Below are positions 1 to 11,030 of a stretch of 64,000 nt of DNA, in pieces (position 1 is the first letter of the stretch; every line of letters starts with the position of its first letter). Under the pieces are notes generated by a model. That model ran no database searches. It had not been told where the DNA came from and saw only the letters and a program-made list of their open reading frames with translations. The translations under genes were made by a program, and so were the position numbers. Origin of the DNA: Berberis thunbergii. Its lineage: Eukaryota; Streptophyta; Magnoliopsida; Ranunculales; Berberidaceae. The DNA is taken from assembly GCA_003290165.1 (NCBI GenBank), contig QNQO01000202.1, positions 1-64,000 of the forward strand. The letters run 5' to 3'.

Positions 1-159
1 AGTGTTTCCTCATTGTTGGTGGGCACAACTTCATGACCAGTAGTCTTGGCAGCATGAGAAGATGCCGCCTTCTTATTACATGTGTCATCAACTCCTTTGT
101 ATGAGTAAAATAATTCAGTCGCAAGACCACCATTGAGTTGAATGAAATCAAATGCATCT
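1..159 (-). pseudogene. Cysteine protease psi-1, exon 2 3'-side piece (partial, runs off window)
   Basis: Read on the minus strand, this matches the middle of exon 2 of the intact protease at 17829-18421: the stretch around the YxYKGVD motif, the [12 protein letters not shown] segment and the EVVP.N.EE segment. It stops at base 1 because the window ends, so the catalytic His and Asn part lies outside. At 145-159 the protease sequence is interrupted by an L1-like insertion and resumes at 2904. Identity rests on direct comparison with the two plus-strand copies at 14.0 and 17.3 kb. It cannot encode a working enzyme. Confidence 0.88.
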
Positions 160-239
160 GAAACAATGGCATAAATCATTACATGAAGCCAATGAAGCAG
201 ACGGCAACGAAGAGAGTGGGGTTGAAATCAAAGAGTCGA

Positions 240-320
240 CAGACCTCTCGACCGGCCGCCACTCAGCCTTGGGGGCTAGCTCGACCGGCCGCCACTCAGC
301 CTGGTTGCCGTCTCTTCTAG
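240..320 (+). repeat. Short direct repeat in the 5' part of L1-like copy 1
   Basis: The string CGACCGGCCGCCACTCAGCC occurs twice (about 258-277 and 281-302), separated by a few bases. It is GC-rich and absent from copy 2. It may be part of a 5' regulatory region or a small local duplication. Confidence 0.6.
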
Positions 321-359
321 CCACCCCTATCTGCCTGGCCGACTGGATCGAATGCTCAC

Positions 360-835
360 AGTGACAGAGAGACAGTATCGATTGGATCGACTTCACTGAA
401 TCGATTGGATCGACTTGGATCGACTTCACTGAATCGTTTGGATCGATTTCACTGCCTGCTTTGGATCGACTTGGATCGAGTTCACTGCCTGCTTGGATCG
501 ACTTGGATCGATTTCACTGCCTGCTTGGATCGATTTCACTGCCTGCTTGGACGACTTCACTGCTTTGGATCGACTGGACTCGATTGGTCACTGCAATCGA
601 TTGGATCGAATCTTTGGTTGCTAACAGAGTTTTTCTGCTAAGGAAAGACTTGCTCTGGGAAACCTATTAGCAGCCATCACTGCTTGGATCGACTTCACTG
701 TCCACTGTTTGGATCGACTTCATTGCTTGGATCGATTGGATCGACTTCATTGCATCGATTGGATCGAACTCTTTGGTTTGCGAGGATCACTGCTTGGATA
801 TTGATCTGCTCACTGCTTGGACATCGATCTGCTTG
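360..835 (+). repeat. Minisatellite-like array of TTGGATCGACTTCACTG units in L1-like copy 1
   Basis: About twenty imperfect copies of TTGGATCGA, each followed by CTTCACTG, TTTCACTG or CTGCTTGG, fill this stretch. The units are rich in the palindromes TCGA and ATCGAT. The array lies just before the ORF1 start region, where some L1 elements carry repeated promoter units (mouse L1 monomers are the known case). A promoter role here is inference from position. Open frames across the array are artefacts of the periodic repeat. Confidence 0.85.
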
Positions 836-843
836 GATTTATA

Positions 844-2580
844 AATCTGATAGTGGAGACGTTTGTCCTCATGGCGGTGTTCAGCAGCCACGGGGGTTGT
901 CCCCTGCGGCTGGCAAGGAGGCGGAGGAGTTTTCTAGGCCTCCTTCGCACAGGTGCCTTTGGGAAGGCGATGACAGATACCCTGGTGATAAGCCGACGGA
1001 TTCCCACGAGATTTCGAAAGATGGCAAGTCCGGCTTTGCGGCTTTCTGATTCGGCATGTTGCAAGAGGTGAGTCCTCATGTTTCTAATCATATTGTAGTT
1101 ATGAAAGTTCTCCCAGTTTCAGGCCGTCTTTGGATTCGCTACGAGACTCCATTCATCGATTTTGGGGGATATCCCGGAAATTTTATAATGGGGCTTATCG
1201 ATCCTAGGCATGTGATGGTTTATTTACAATCAGAAGATGAGGTCAAGAAAGTGCTATCCAAAGAATCTTTTACGATTAGAGGAGTTCCGCTATAAAATGT
1301 TTCGTTGGCATCCAGGTTTTAGTCTACGGGCAGACCCCGGAATTGGCTCCTTTATGGGTTGAACTTCCAATCTTCCTTTCGCTTTTTTTCTCCCGGCAAT
1401 CATGAAGGCGATTGGAACTCCTTCGGCACTTTATTCGGATTGATGATGGCACGAGAATACCTTTGCACGCCAACGGTCGCCTCGAAATGTGTGGTAGAGA
1501 TGGAAGTATCTAACCCCTCTCCCACATAAGATATGGCTTGAGAGCCCTCAAATATGGAGGATATTGGCAAAAACTTGAGTATCTGGTTTCAAATACTGTG
1601 ATCATTGCTCCTTAAATTGGCCATGAGAAAGATTATTGTCGAAAATTGATTGGAAGGAAATGCGAAGCCAACTCCTATGGGAGCTCCTGATAAAGAGTTG
1701 CCACTTTGTCCTAAGTCAAGCAAAAAACAAACTTGGTTGAGGGCTGCAAGAGTCTCAAGAGCCCGAATCAAAAGTATGTCCCGGTGATCAAAAAAACGAG
1801 AAAGATAATGGCCACATAGGCACTAGTGGAGCCCAAAAATTCGCAAGGAGTTGAGATAAGTAGTACAACCTGATAAAGACACAAAGGTGAAGATAAGGGG
1901 AGAGGCCTCTGACAATGTTGAATCCCTTAAACAAATTCGGGGCCTTGCGGAAAGAACAACTTGGAAGGAGTTTGATGAGGGTAATGAAGCAGAAACGAAG
2001 CCACAACAAGCAAAAACATGGCGTCTCAACACACAAGTGGGACTAAAGCCGAAACTGAAAATACACAAGACCTTTTAAAAGGGCGCTGGTTACACATCCT
2101 CGGAAATCAAAATGGCAAGGCCGACAGAGCCATGTGATGAAGCAAAGCCTGAAGACCGGTTTTTCTAAAGCGACACCGATGTGGAACGGTTCCTTTTGTG
2201 GCCGATAGTAGTTCCGAGAAAGACCAAGGTCAGTCCAACTTGTTGAAACAGAGGATCAGATGAATTCACAGGTACCAACTGCTGCGACCCAGACAGCAGG
2301 CGCTGAAACAGATCAGCAGGCAGTGGTTTGGGTTGTTGGAGGATTGTAGGGATGATTGTAGGGATGTAGGTTACTCACCCAATGGATTGGAAACAGTGAT
2401 TCAGGCGACGGATTCAGACGCTGAAGTAGCAGCAGAGACAGGTTTGTCTACCCCCATATCTAACTCAGAGGAAAACCCAATGCAAGTAATGGAGGTGCTT
2501 CGTGCGATCGCGTGGTTTCGGAGGTCTAGGGGAAGATCCACAACGCTCATGGCTTGCCTAACACCCCCAAAACGTTAAGG
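844..2580 (+). pseudogene. Decayed ORF1 (DUF4283 and zinc-knuckle type) of L1-like copy 1
   Basis: Pieces in several frames align with the protein of copy 2. A segment near 903-960 reads GKEAEEFSRPPS against SKEPAKEASKPS. Residues in 1056-1295 give GLIDPRHVMVYLQSEDEVKK against GLLDQRHVLVRLQSEAEAKK, followed by a KESFTIRGVPL-like segment. After that the frame breaks repeatedly. At 1600-1650 remnants of the zinc-knuckle region remain (TVIIAP*IGHEKDYCRK-like). DUF4283 is a domain of plant L1-type ORF1 proteins, thought to bind RNA. Many indels and stops make this copy non-coding. Confidence 0.8.
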
Positions 2581-2903
2581 AAATGCAGTCAGAAATTGGC
2601 ACGAATAGGCATGGAGGCAGTGGTCGCTGAATTGCAAACTTCAATTAAAGAGGCAGCAGCAAGGTGGGGCAAAACTCTAGTGAAAAAGACCGTGAAGTTA
2701 CCACAAACAGACTCCCACGGCAGATGTTCCTCGAAGGTCCTCTCGAAGCAAGAAGACAATCTAAATTCAGACAATAACTTGTTTATCGCTTTCCTGCTTG
2801 GTTTTTAATACGGGTAAAGTCGTAATGCACCCCGTATAGAATGTAAGTCAATTTTTTGATAAATAAAAAAAAAAAAAAAAAAAAAAAAAAATCAAATGCA
2901 TCT

Positions 2904-3145
2904 TCGTCAGTCACCATCATAACCTTGATCCTCGACACTTCTATCACAGTCGACTAGCTTTTGCTCAGACAAGGATATCAACTTACCTAAGGTGAGCTGG
3001 TCGATACCTTCAGTAGCTGCCACTGCATAGAATGCCCAACAACAGTCTGCATGCATGTATTTGTTTTGGTAAGTTGAGATTTTGGAAGAAAATATAATAG
3101 TTAGGTAAAGGATTTGTTTCCTGACAATGAATTACTTACCACATT
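2904..3145 (-). pseudogene. Cysteine protease psi-1, start of exon 2, intron and end of exon 1
   Basis: On the minus strand the acceptor TGCATGCAG at about 3047-3055 is followed by a first exon-2 codon context of CCWAF type, here reading [14 protein letters not shown], and then the [17 protein letters not shown] segment. The intron runs from about 3138 to 3047 and starts with a consensus GTAAGT donor. At 3145 the exon-1 end is cut by the CACTA element at 3146. The catalytic Cys before Trp is still present. The fragment shows that psi-1 had the same single-intron structure as the intact gene. Confidence 0.85.
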
Positions 3146-3169
3146 CACTACACCAAAATGCTTGTTTAG

Positions 3170-3360
3170 CTACGGGAAGGTGGCCACGGCTCTAAGCCGT
3201 TGATGTATTTGCCACGGCTATAAACCGTGGATATCGTGGCCAACGGCCTAAAACCGTGGCTACAAAAATAGTTAGCCACGGCTCTAAACCGTGGGTTAAT
3301 TAGCCACGGCCAAAAACCGTTGCTATATTGTGCAACGGCCAAAAACCGTTGCTAAATTAA
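3170..3360. repeat. Left subterminal repeats of CACTA element 1
   Basis: About eight copies of a palindrome of the form GCCACGGCTNTAAACCGTGGCT, with variants GCAACGG and CCGTTGCT, are packed here. Such motifs are normally binding sites for the element's TNPA-like protein (known for En/Spm). The same motif recurs at the right end. Confidence 0.85.
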
Positions 3361-6300
3361 ACGTTTTGCACGTGCCGCGCACCTGCCAGTGAGAGATTTG
3401 CAGAGTGATTTCAAGCTCTGGCGAAAATGGAGGGAGAGTGGATTTCGCGCTCTGTCGCGTTTTGGCGAAAAAAATTGGGGAAAAAATTTGGCGGCATTGC
3501 AAAAAATTGGCGAAATTTTTTTGCTATTTCGACCTAGATCAGTTTGCGCGGTCATTGCGAAAAAAATTTCGACCTAAATCAGAGAGATGTTTGGCGCAGA
3601 GGAGAAGAAGGACGAACTGAAGAAGAAGATGAAGAACCGAACCAGATTCTCAAAGTTTTCTTCTCCTTCTTCTTCTTTCGATCTTGAGAGAATCGAGCTG
3701 AAGAAGAACATCAAATTAATGAAAGGGAATAAACTTGGCATAGTTTATGATGTTATCCGAGTAGAAGATGCGTTGAACCAAGAGGCAGCAGAAACTGGGT
3801 TGGGGTCTCAGAGCTCTCTGCCCTGATCTCTTTGTCCAACACATCGAGGAGCTCTCTGCCCTGATCTCTGCGAGGAGCTTTAGATCCAGCGAGAGCTTCA
3901 GATCCAGTGAGGAGCTCTCTGCCCTGATCTCAGATCCAGCGAAGAGGAGGGGTTCCAGCGAGGAGAAGAGATTCTCGCCCTGCTCTCAGATTCGTTCAGA
4001 TCTCCTTCCAGGTAAGATGTTTCAGTTCCACTTAGTTATTTAAACGCAACATGGAGATTGACTGAACTTCAGGAAGATGAGAGGAATCACCTCTAGAATC
4101 ATGAGATCTAGAAGAAGCAATTGAACTTACTGGAAGCTCTCCTATTTCTTTCCCTCTTGTAGACAAGATTAGCTTACTGGAACCAAAGGCAAGATTAGCT
4201 TCAAGGTAGACACACACAATCAACTTGATTTCAACTAGAAATTGATTTGTAGAGCCCTAGAATAAGTTGTTTGGAACTCAAGGAAAGAGATAAATTCTCT
4301 CACATTTCATTACAATAATTTTTAGTTTCAAAGAAAAAATTGGTACGGATAGAAATTGGTAGATATATGGGAATAAATATACAAATGGTGGACACAAAAA
4401 GATCTAGCTGTCTTTGTCTCACGTAAAAAGAGCTAGGAAGTATTTACAGTATTGAAAATGAGCAAGAGGTATTGGATGAGTTTCACTCCCAGGCCCTAAA
4501 AGCTTACAAATATATATTCATGCACCCATATTAATAAATGCATATTAGTATTATGCCTATGTCTAAATTAGAGATAGCTGTGTCAAACAAAATTGAGAAA
4601 GGTAATAAGAGAAAATGAACTGACAACATTAGCATTTGGCATGCATTAGAAATCACTCTATAACTGTATCAAAAGAATTCTAATTTTTCTCTGACAGCTT
4701 TATCATCTTTTTATCAGCATGATTTTTGTTCATAAATTTACTGTGGCATGTGTAGACCAAGGAACACAAGCTTATACAGTCACCAAAGTGGCTGAGTGAA
4801 GACAAGGAATTAAAATCATACAAGATCTTATTAGCATTTTCAAGATTGAAGCACGCCTTGACAAACAATCCTGGATACAATAAACGAGTTTCTGAGTGCC
4901 AAGAGGCAGCTAGAGTTCTGCTAGAGTAAGACTCATGCTTATATTTCGAGTTTGTTTTCCATGATTTAATCCTGATCTTGTTGCATGATAGTTGATACTT
5001 GCGAGCTATTGTGAACTATACAACAAAGATATGAATTTCTTATTTGCAATGTATTTGTATGACAGATTGTTCAAAAGATAAGATTTTGAATAGTGTAATG
5101 TGAATAGGACGAGAGGCATAGATCTCATTCATCTTGTAGGCCGAATATGATTTTAACATGTAACCAAAGAGAATGAATGGTTAACGACAGGCTCTGTGTA
5201 GTTGTGGTCCTCGACTAAACCCCACCTCTGAGAGCGAAGCCCACATTGTACCTGTTTTGTCCCAAATATCCATGAGCCCTATCTTGGGTTTGGGTGTGGG
5301 GCTTTGCTTCTCTCTCAGAGACGAGCTTTAGTCTAGGCCCATAGCTAGAGCGGAGCGGGTCGTTACATGTCAAGTGCCCTTGCGATAGCAATCCTATTTT
5401 GTATTTGCTCCTTTGTACTCTATTGCTATATAGGAAGCAAAGAACTCAATTTGTAGAAAATATATATTTAAGTAAGCCATCATTGTAAAGTGTTACATTT
5501 GCTCTTGTTTGTTTTTTTCACGCTTGCAGTGCTTCTGGGAATGGAGAGCTAGAGCCACGTCTTGGCAATGGTCACTTATTTTTATCAAATTCCCCTTGCA
5601 ATTTATGTTCATGCATATTTTTTTATACTATTGTGTAGTGAGCTGAATAACCTTTTTTCTCTTGTCAAAACAGTTGAGCCAGAAGCTTTTGAAGCACACA
5701 AGGTAGGTTTTTTTTTTTTCTTTCTTTGTTCATATCAAAGGAAAATTTAGGTTGTCAATAAAACAGTGAATTGGTATGATACTATAATACTTTTTTCTCG
5801 ATTTGTGCGTTTCAAGGCACTGATACTTTTATCTGATGATTAACACACACACACACATGTATATATTATTTGTTATTTATCCTATTTTTGTAGTGCAAAT
5901 TAGAATCCAATCTAGCTAAAAGAGCAGAACATTGATTAACAGAGTTGTTTTGCTCTGTTTCTGTTCAGATCTCATATTGGTACGTATACACTTCTGTAAG
6001 AGCGAGGTAGAAGAATGTATTAATACATTTCAACTTATCAAACCCGACCACTTGGAATGAAATTTGTTTATGTCGTTCTTATTGTTGTCTAAAAATTCAC
6101 AACTTAATTATGTATTAGGCCTTTGGATTAAGTTGTACTCATTATGGCTGATTGTATATGTTGGTGAAAAACTGTCAACGGGATTGGGATTGCGAGTTGC
6201 TGAGCCATTGCTATCTGTGTATTGTAATCCTTTGTGGTCTCAAGCCATAACATGTTTCAAGCCATTGCTATCTGTGTATTGTAATCCTTTGTAATCCTTT

Positions 6301-7400
6301 GCGAGTTGCTGAGCCATTGCTATCTGTGTATTGTAATCCTTTATCTGCAATTTAAAATTTGGATTCATTTAGTATCGCTTTTGTGAGCAATTGCTATCTG
6401 TGTATTGTAATCCTTTGTGGTCTCAAGCCATAACATGTTTCTGTTTGTTTTTCATTTTAGGATCAGATATGACATTAGGAGTCTAGGTTCCTGTAAGTTT
6501 CTCATGCCTTTCCTAACCTTCAAGAGTTTCAGCTCTTCAGATCTAGAATCTTAGAATATCTTCTACTAGTCTAGCCACTTGGACAAACATTCTACTTGGT
6601 TCGGCCTAGTCTCATCTTTCAGTTTTTTTTCCGTATTTACTCATAGCTGCTTAGAAAACACACAGGCATCTTTTCCCCGGCATTTTCTTTTTCTTGCTAA
6701 TTTCTGACACCTTCCTATATGCTCTGAGAATTTCAGTCCTCCCCTCGTTTTCGTTTTTTACAAGAAAAAGTGGGTAGAGGAACTGATGCGAAATTCACTT
6801 TCTGCTGCTGCTTTCAAATATCCAGTGACATTGTGATATGTCATCCTTCTTGTAACCCTCTAGTTTCAGTGTGTCCTTTTCAAGGATAAAATAGTATCTC
6901 ATTTGCTTTTGTTGCAACTTGCAAGCCTATGTAGTTGTCCTTTTCTTTTGTTGGTCAGTTCTATTATCACTTTTAGGTTGTCATTCTGGAAGCGTAATCT
7001 TGTGGACGTCGATTGTATTAAAATATTCATAAGGTATGACCATTTTCTAAGTTTAAATTTTATTTAATATGTACATCTGATTTCATTTGCATATTGTCTA
7101 ATTGCCACTAATTTCTTCTGGTGTGTGATCCTTGTGTTGTTCCAGGAAGCCAGTCGAATAGGATGGTTCAGTTGTCATTTGACTTGCACCAGTGTCTGTC
7201 AGGTAGCATTTTTGCTCTTGTAAGATTTGTCTTTTGGGAGCTTACTCTTGAGGAGCTAATCTATGCTACTAGAAGGTAGAATCAGTATATTGTTTTAACG
7301 TTTTAAGTATATGCATCATATTTAACATGAGGTATGTGATCACATGATATTGATGCATTTTGTTTTTGTTATATGATGACCAGAGTGATCACATGATATT
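3361..7400. other. CACTA element 1, interior without a recognisable gene
   Basis: Purine-rich leader-like sequence (3590-3720) and a short tandem repeat containing GAGGAGCTCTCTGCCCTGATC (3790-3990) are followed by AT-rich intron-like DNA. An imperfect inverted repeat sits near 5205-5335 (GACTAAACCCCACCTCTGAGAG against CTCTCAGAGACGAGCTTTAGTC) and may be a small older insertion. An (AC)n microsatellite is at 5843-5858. No coding region can be supported. Confidence 0.6.
6195..6440 (+). repeat. Four-copy direct repeat inside CACTA element 1
   Basis: The unit TTGCTATCTGTGTATTGTAA followed by TCCTTT occurs four times (near 6209, 6265, 6317 and 6391). A longer unit with GTGGTCTCAAGCCATAACATG is present twice. 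It looks like local duplication and has no coding pattern. Confidence 0.8.
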
Positions 7401-7420
7401 TAGCATTGGTTATGTGGTTG

Positions 7421-7561
7421 CTTTAACACCAGCGCCAGCACCGGCAACTCCTGCTGTCCAGTCCAGTGGGTTCTCTACCAATTCAGGTGCTCAGTCCCCA
7501 TCTAAGAAAGCCAGGGGCAGACCCCCGGGTCTGGAAAGAAGCAGCAAATGGCTGCTCTAGG
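7421..7561 (+). pseudogene. AHL: Captured exon fragment of an AT-hook (AHL-type) gene in CACTA element 1
   Basis: The frame reads a Pro/Ala-rich stretch, then SGAQSPSKKARGRPPG and, after a one-base deletion near 7530, SGKKQQMAALG, followed by GGTAAAT that would be a splice donor. KKARGRPPGSGKKQQ is the AT-hook signature of plant AHL (AT-hook motif nuclear localised) proteins, which bind AT-rich DNA in the nucleus. Only the AT-hook exon is recognisable; the PPC/DUF296 domain is missing. The frameshift and missing domain make it a non-functional captured fragment. Confidence 0.75.
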
Positions 7562-8468
7562 TAAATTTTTTCGAAACTGTTCTTTCTTCTTCATACTCTT
7601 CTCTAACTAAATTCCTAGCTATCCTATTTTATTAAACCTTGAAAGACTAGTTTAATGTTTTCGTTAGTCAGACCCTTGAATTAATGTTGTAACCTTTTTG
7701 GACAAAAGTCCAGCATCCTCACTGATTATACCTTAAAGGTAAAAAGTCTGCATTACTAGATGCATACACATTGTAGTTTAGATGTAAACATTCAAAAAAA
7801 AATGAAAAGTAAGCATCAATTTTTCAGTTACTGGGGCTAGATTGCAGCTTTCTGAAACATTGAATTTGTTGTTACATTTGAGGGTCATTCCCATCTTTAA
7901 TGAAAATGATGCAATTAGTACCAGGAAATCTCCATACGAGGTATATTATGCTTCAATGCTCTCCCTGACTTGAACTTGAGTTTAAATGATTAAAAAAAGT
8001 ATTGACATGAACGGAAATCTTTCCTATTCATCTGTTTCCATATATCATTTGCTTGTGTGTAGTAAACAATTTTGTCATTTGAGACGTGAGCCGATAGTAT
8101 AAAGGTCAGGCCCCATTATTAATGGAGGTGGTTTGATTTTATTAATTAGATAATTCCCTTTGAGAATTAAGAATTGATTAGTGACAGTTCTTTGATTCAA
8201 TATCTCTATTGTGTTTCCATGTTAAATTTTATATTACAATGTCACACATACCTAGCTTACAAGTTCACAAAATGAAGATGACTACTTGCACCAAAAAATG
8301 TAGTAGATAGGAAGATGCCATATACTGTTATAGCCGGAATAATGGGAATCAGAGGAGATATCTTTATAGTGTCATGAAGACATGAAACCATCGTTCCTTT
8401 TGATATGAAGAATGAAAATTAACATCACTGCTGTAGGAATTAACCTTGGCAGTGCATTTGTTTCTGCA

Positions 8469-8575
8469 GGTTGCTATAGAAGACCCAAAAAGGTTTCGGA
8501 TAGAAATGACATTCAGCCGCGGTGCAGATCTGAGCCCTTTAGAGGTAGTGGCGGAGACTATAAGATTGTCATGAT
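8469..8575 (+). pseudogene. Unidentified exon-like fragment in CACTA element 1
   Basis: After an acceptor-like TTTCTGCAG ending at about 8469, an open stretch of about 32 codons reads [15 protein letters not shown] then [19 protein letters not shown]. It has the composition of real protein and stands out in otherwise AT-rich non-coding DNA. I do not recognise the family. Its place between an acceptor and a possible donor suggests a second captured host exon. Confidence 0.4.
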
Positions 8576-8699
8576 CATAATTTATCCTCGTGGCATGTCT
8601 GAACCATGAGGCTTAGACTGTTACCTATTTTATTTATTTTTGGCTTTGTGAAATATCAATTCAATGAAACAAAATATACATGATGTTCACTGAAATAAC

Positions 8700-8790
8700 A
8701 GAGTTACACCTACGTCTCTCGTAGCAGCAACATTGCGTCTCTCGTAGCAGCAGTAGCATTGCGTCTCTCGTAGCAGCAGCAACATTGTTC
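8700..8790 (+). repeat. Three-copy direct repeat GCGTCTCTCGTAGCAGCA
   Basis: Three near-identical units of about 27 bp, each containing GTCTCTCGTAGCAGCA, sit back to back inside CACTA element 1. No function is evident. Confidence 0.8.
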
Positions 8791-8964
8791 CACTTTCTTT
8801 GTATTTGAGATATTTAAGTTTGTGTGTGTCATTGTATTTGAGATATTATTTGACTCAATGTAATACATTTTCTTATTAATTACATTACTTTGCCTCCATT
8901 ATTTGATAGATTTTGACTCAATGATTCAAAGTCATTTGATAGCAAAAAAAAAAAAAAAAAAAAA

Positions 8965-9262
8965 ATTACTATTCACGGCTTAAAACCGTGGCTAAAGGTT
9001 TAGCAACGGTTTTAAGCCGTGGCAAGTCTGGCCACGGTTTTAAACCGTTGCTAAACTTGCCACGGCTTAAAACCGTTGCTAAACTTTTAGCCACGGTTTA
9101 GAACCGTGGCTAAAGCATCAACCGTCCTGAATATAAAACCGTTGCTACAATTTTAGCAACGGTTTATAGCCGTTACAAAGGATTTCGCGAGGCCCCTGTA
9201 GTCCACGGCTCTTAGCCGTGGCAATGGCTTACGCCCACGGTATAGAACCGTTGCTAATGGGG
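8965..9262. repeat. Right subterminal repeats of CACTA element 1
   Basis: About ten copies of GCCACGGTTTNAAACCGTTGCT-type palindromes precede the TAGTG end and mirror the left array at 3170-3360. They follow an A-run at 8945-8966. Confidence 0.88.
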
Positions 9263-9277
9263 GTTTTTGGTGTAGTG

Positions 9278-9661
9278 ATTGTCCTTGTTCTTTGATTGGT
9301 GTATCTGCTCCTTTCTTTCTCCAATCCATGGTATATAGCATTACGGTAGCATTTTGATACTTGAAGGAGTTGGAGTCGGAAGTGTACAAGTTCGACCTTC
9401 TTCTGTACCCATTGCGAAATGATATAAACTCTTCATTGGTTAGATATGCAAAACCATTAACATTTAGTTTGCATGGTTGGTTTCCAACATTGTTGTGAGA
9501 GTCTATAAAGTCCATGATGGAACTAACTATGTTGAGGGCATTTTTGTTTCTCAGCGGTGTCCTTGTACACTATTCCTTATTAGGTCATCCACAAGTCATG
9601 CTTATCAGTCCATGGATAACTCAGGAGCGTCATGGAGCGTACAGATGGATATAACTTGAGA
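9278..9661 (-). pseudogene. Cysteine protease psi-1, most of exon 1
   Basis: The minus strand encodes the propeptide and the first mature residues: [38 protein letters not shown] and MDWRKKGADTPIKEQGQ. These match the ERFNIN/GNFD-type prodomain and the mature N-terminus of the intact gene. Upstream, codons for the RTLHDAPELS and EKQ region are still visible but with frameshifts. The exon ends at the CACTA insertion (9277) and its 5' side is cut at 9661 by the hAT-like element. Not functional. Confidence 0.9.
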
Positions 9662-10295
9662 TTAGGGTGGACATCCCATTCTGTGATCTCGATTTCATCT
9701 CGTCCCGATCTAGAGTGGGATGGGATCGGGATAGAGATTTTCAATCCCGCCCATCCCGAACTTATTCATTTAATATTTATTATTATTAATTTTAATCAAA
9801 CTACTCTTCTAAAGGAAAATTCATGATGTGTTGAAATTAAATTGAAACATATATTGTTCGAAAACTTGATTGATTTGGTACTCTTTGCATAAAAACTTCA
9901 CTTTTAATATTTTACGTCAAATAAAACCCATAAAAATTTATGTTTTTTTTCACATTTTAGATTGATTATAGGACAATTATTCTTGTCGAAAATAAAGGCA
10001 AATATGATGGTTTGATTTAGTTTTGTACTACAAGTGAGGTAGTTGGAAATTTGGTCAATAAACAATATTTTTCATTTTTGAACTTATATTAAGATAACTT
10101 GAGAATTTATATTATTTATACAAGATACAATTAGGAGCAATGTGAGATAAAATTTTATATTGTTATGATGAAAATTTTATATGTACATAAATTAGACACT
10201 ATTAGTGTGTGAGCAATGTGAGATGAATTTTTTTTTGTTATTTTTATTGGAGATTATTTAGTACATGCTCATCATGTCCCGTTCCGAACTCGTTC

Positions 10296-10665
10296 TGTTG
10301 AGTATTTCAGCTCCCAGGATCAATTACAAACACTAATCTTACATTACAATGACAATATTACAACAATATAATACATAAACACATAAATCTCTTACACACA
10401 TAAATAACTCATCAATGAGCTTCTCCTCACAATGATCCAATCCTCACAAGCCTGGATGCCTCAACCTCAACAATTTTTCCCCTATTTATAGTCTTACAAT
10501 GGAGGTAGAGGAATGCTCTAAATTGCCTCAATATTTGACCCTCTAAATCTCTCCAACATTTCACTCTTCTTCTTCTCGAAAATTCTTCCTCCATATTCTC
10601 TTTTTCTTCATTTTCTCTAGAGAATTCTTGAAACAACAATCAAGTTGGTGTTGTTAATCTCAACA
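10296..10665 (-). repeat. TRIM LTR (3' LTR in element orientation)
   Basis: Runs from TGTTGAGTATTTCAG to TTAATCTCAACA and pairs with 11436-11814. Confidence 0.9.
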
Positions 10666-10834
10666 CCAACTTGCTCATCTTATCTTCTCACTCACCATCA
10701 ATTTGTCGGTCTTCACGTGCACACACTATTTTCACATTCACACTACCTTCTTGTTCACACATTGCATTCCTCCAATATCAGATCCACCACATCTCGACCA
10801 ATTGATTCACGGACACGATCTGCATACATCATCA

Positions 10835-11030
10835 ACTTCGTGTGCTCTTCTTAGCACACAGACTCACAACTTCGTGTGCTCTCTTAGCACACAGCTCACA
10901 ACTTCGTGCTCCTTGGCACTTTCACATAACAACGTGCTCTCTAGCACTCCACACACAACGTGCTCCTTGGCACAACCACACAACATGCTCTATGGCACAA
11001 TCACACAACGTGTTCCATGGCACTACGAGA
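10835..11030 (+). repeat. Tandem repeats with small palindromes inside the TRIM
   Basis: About seven units of roughly 25 bp are built on CACAACGTGCTCCTTGGCAC, with variants such as TTCGTGTGCTC then TTAGCACACA. Each unit can form a short hairpin between GTGC and GCAC. Open frames here are artefacts of the repeat. Confidence 0.75.

Larger units (their letters stand above)
160..2890 (+). mobile_element. ORF1-only L1-like non-LTR element, copy 1 (degenerate)
   Basis: This 2.7-kb insertion splits psi-1 exon 2. It is bounded by the direct repeat AAATCAAATGCATCT (145-159 and 2889-2903) and ends in a run of about 30 A at 2862-2890, the signature of target-primed reverse transcription. The inside carries a decayed DUF4283-like ORF1 (about 844-2560) related to that of the second copy at 35797-38581. 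The 3' ends of both copies are also alike, with a GGGTAAA-type motif followed by GATGTAA/GAATGTAA and an A-rich end. I see no endonuclease or reverse transcriptase. It was presumably mobilised by another L1 element's enzymes, which is inference. Confidence 0.85.
3146..9277. mobile_element. CACTA (EnSpm/CMC) transposon, non-autonomous, carrying host gene fragments
   Basis: The left end reads CACTACACCAAAA (3146-3158) and the right end TTTTTGGTGTAGTG (9264-9277), so both termini are CACTA/TAGTG inverted repeats. They are flanked by a 3-bp duplication, ATT (3143-3145 and 9278-9280), exactly as expected for the superfamily. Both ends have subterminal arrays of short palindromic motifs. I find no transposase (TNPD or TNPA type). 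The 5.5-kb interior is AT-rich with intron-like sequence and at least one recognisable host exon. It interrupts psi-1 exactly at the end of exon 1. Confidence 0.93.

Noticed and set aside
152..640. Open frames over the GGATCGA array
   Set aside because: They follow the period of a tandem repeat, have no protein-like composition and exist in overlapping frames on both strands.
3170..3360. Bacterial-type operator or terminator palindromes
   Set aside because: They are CACTA subterminal repeats, present at both element ends.
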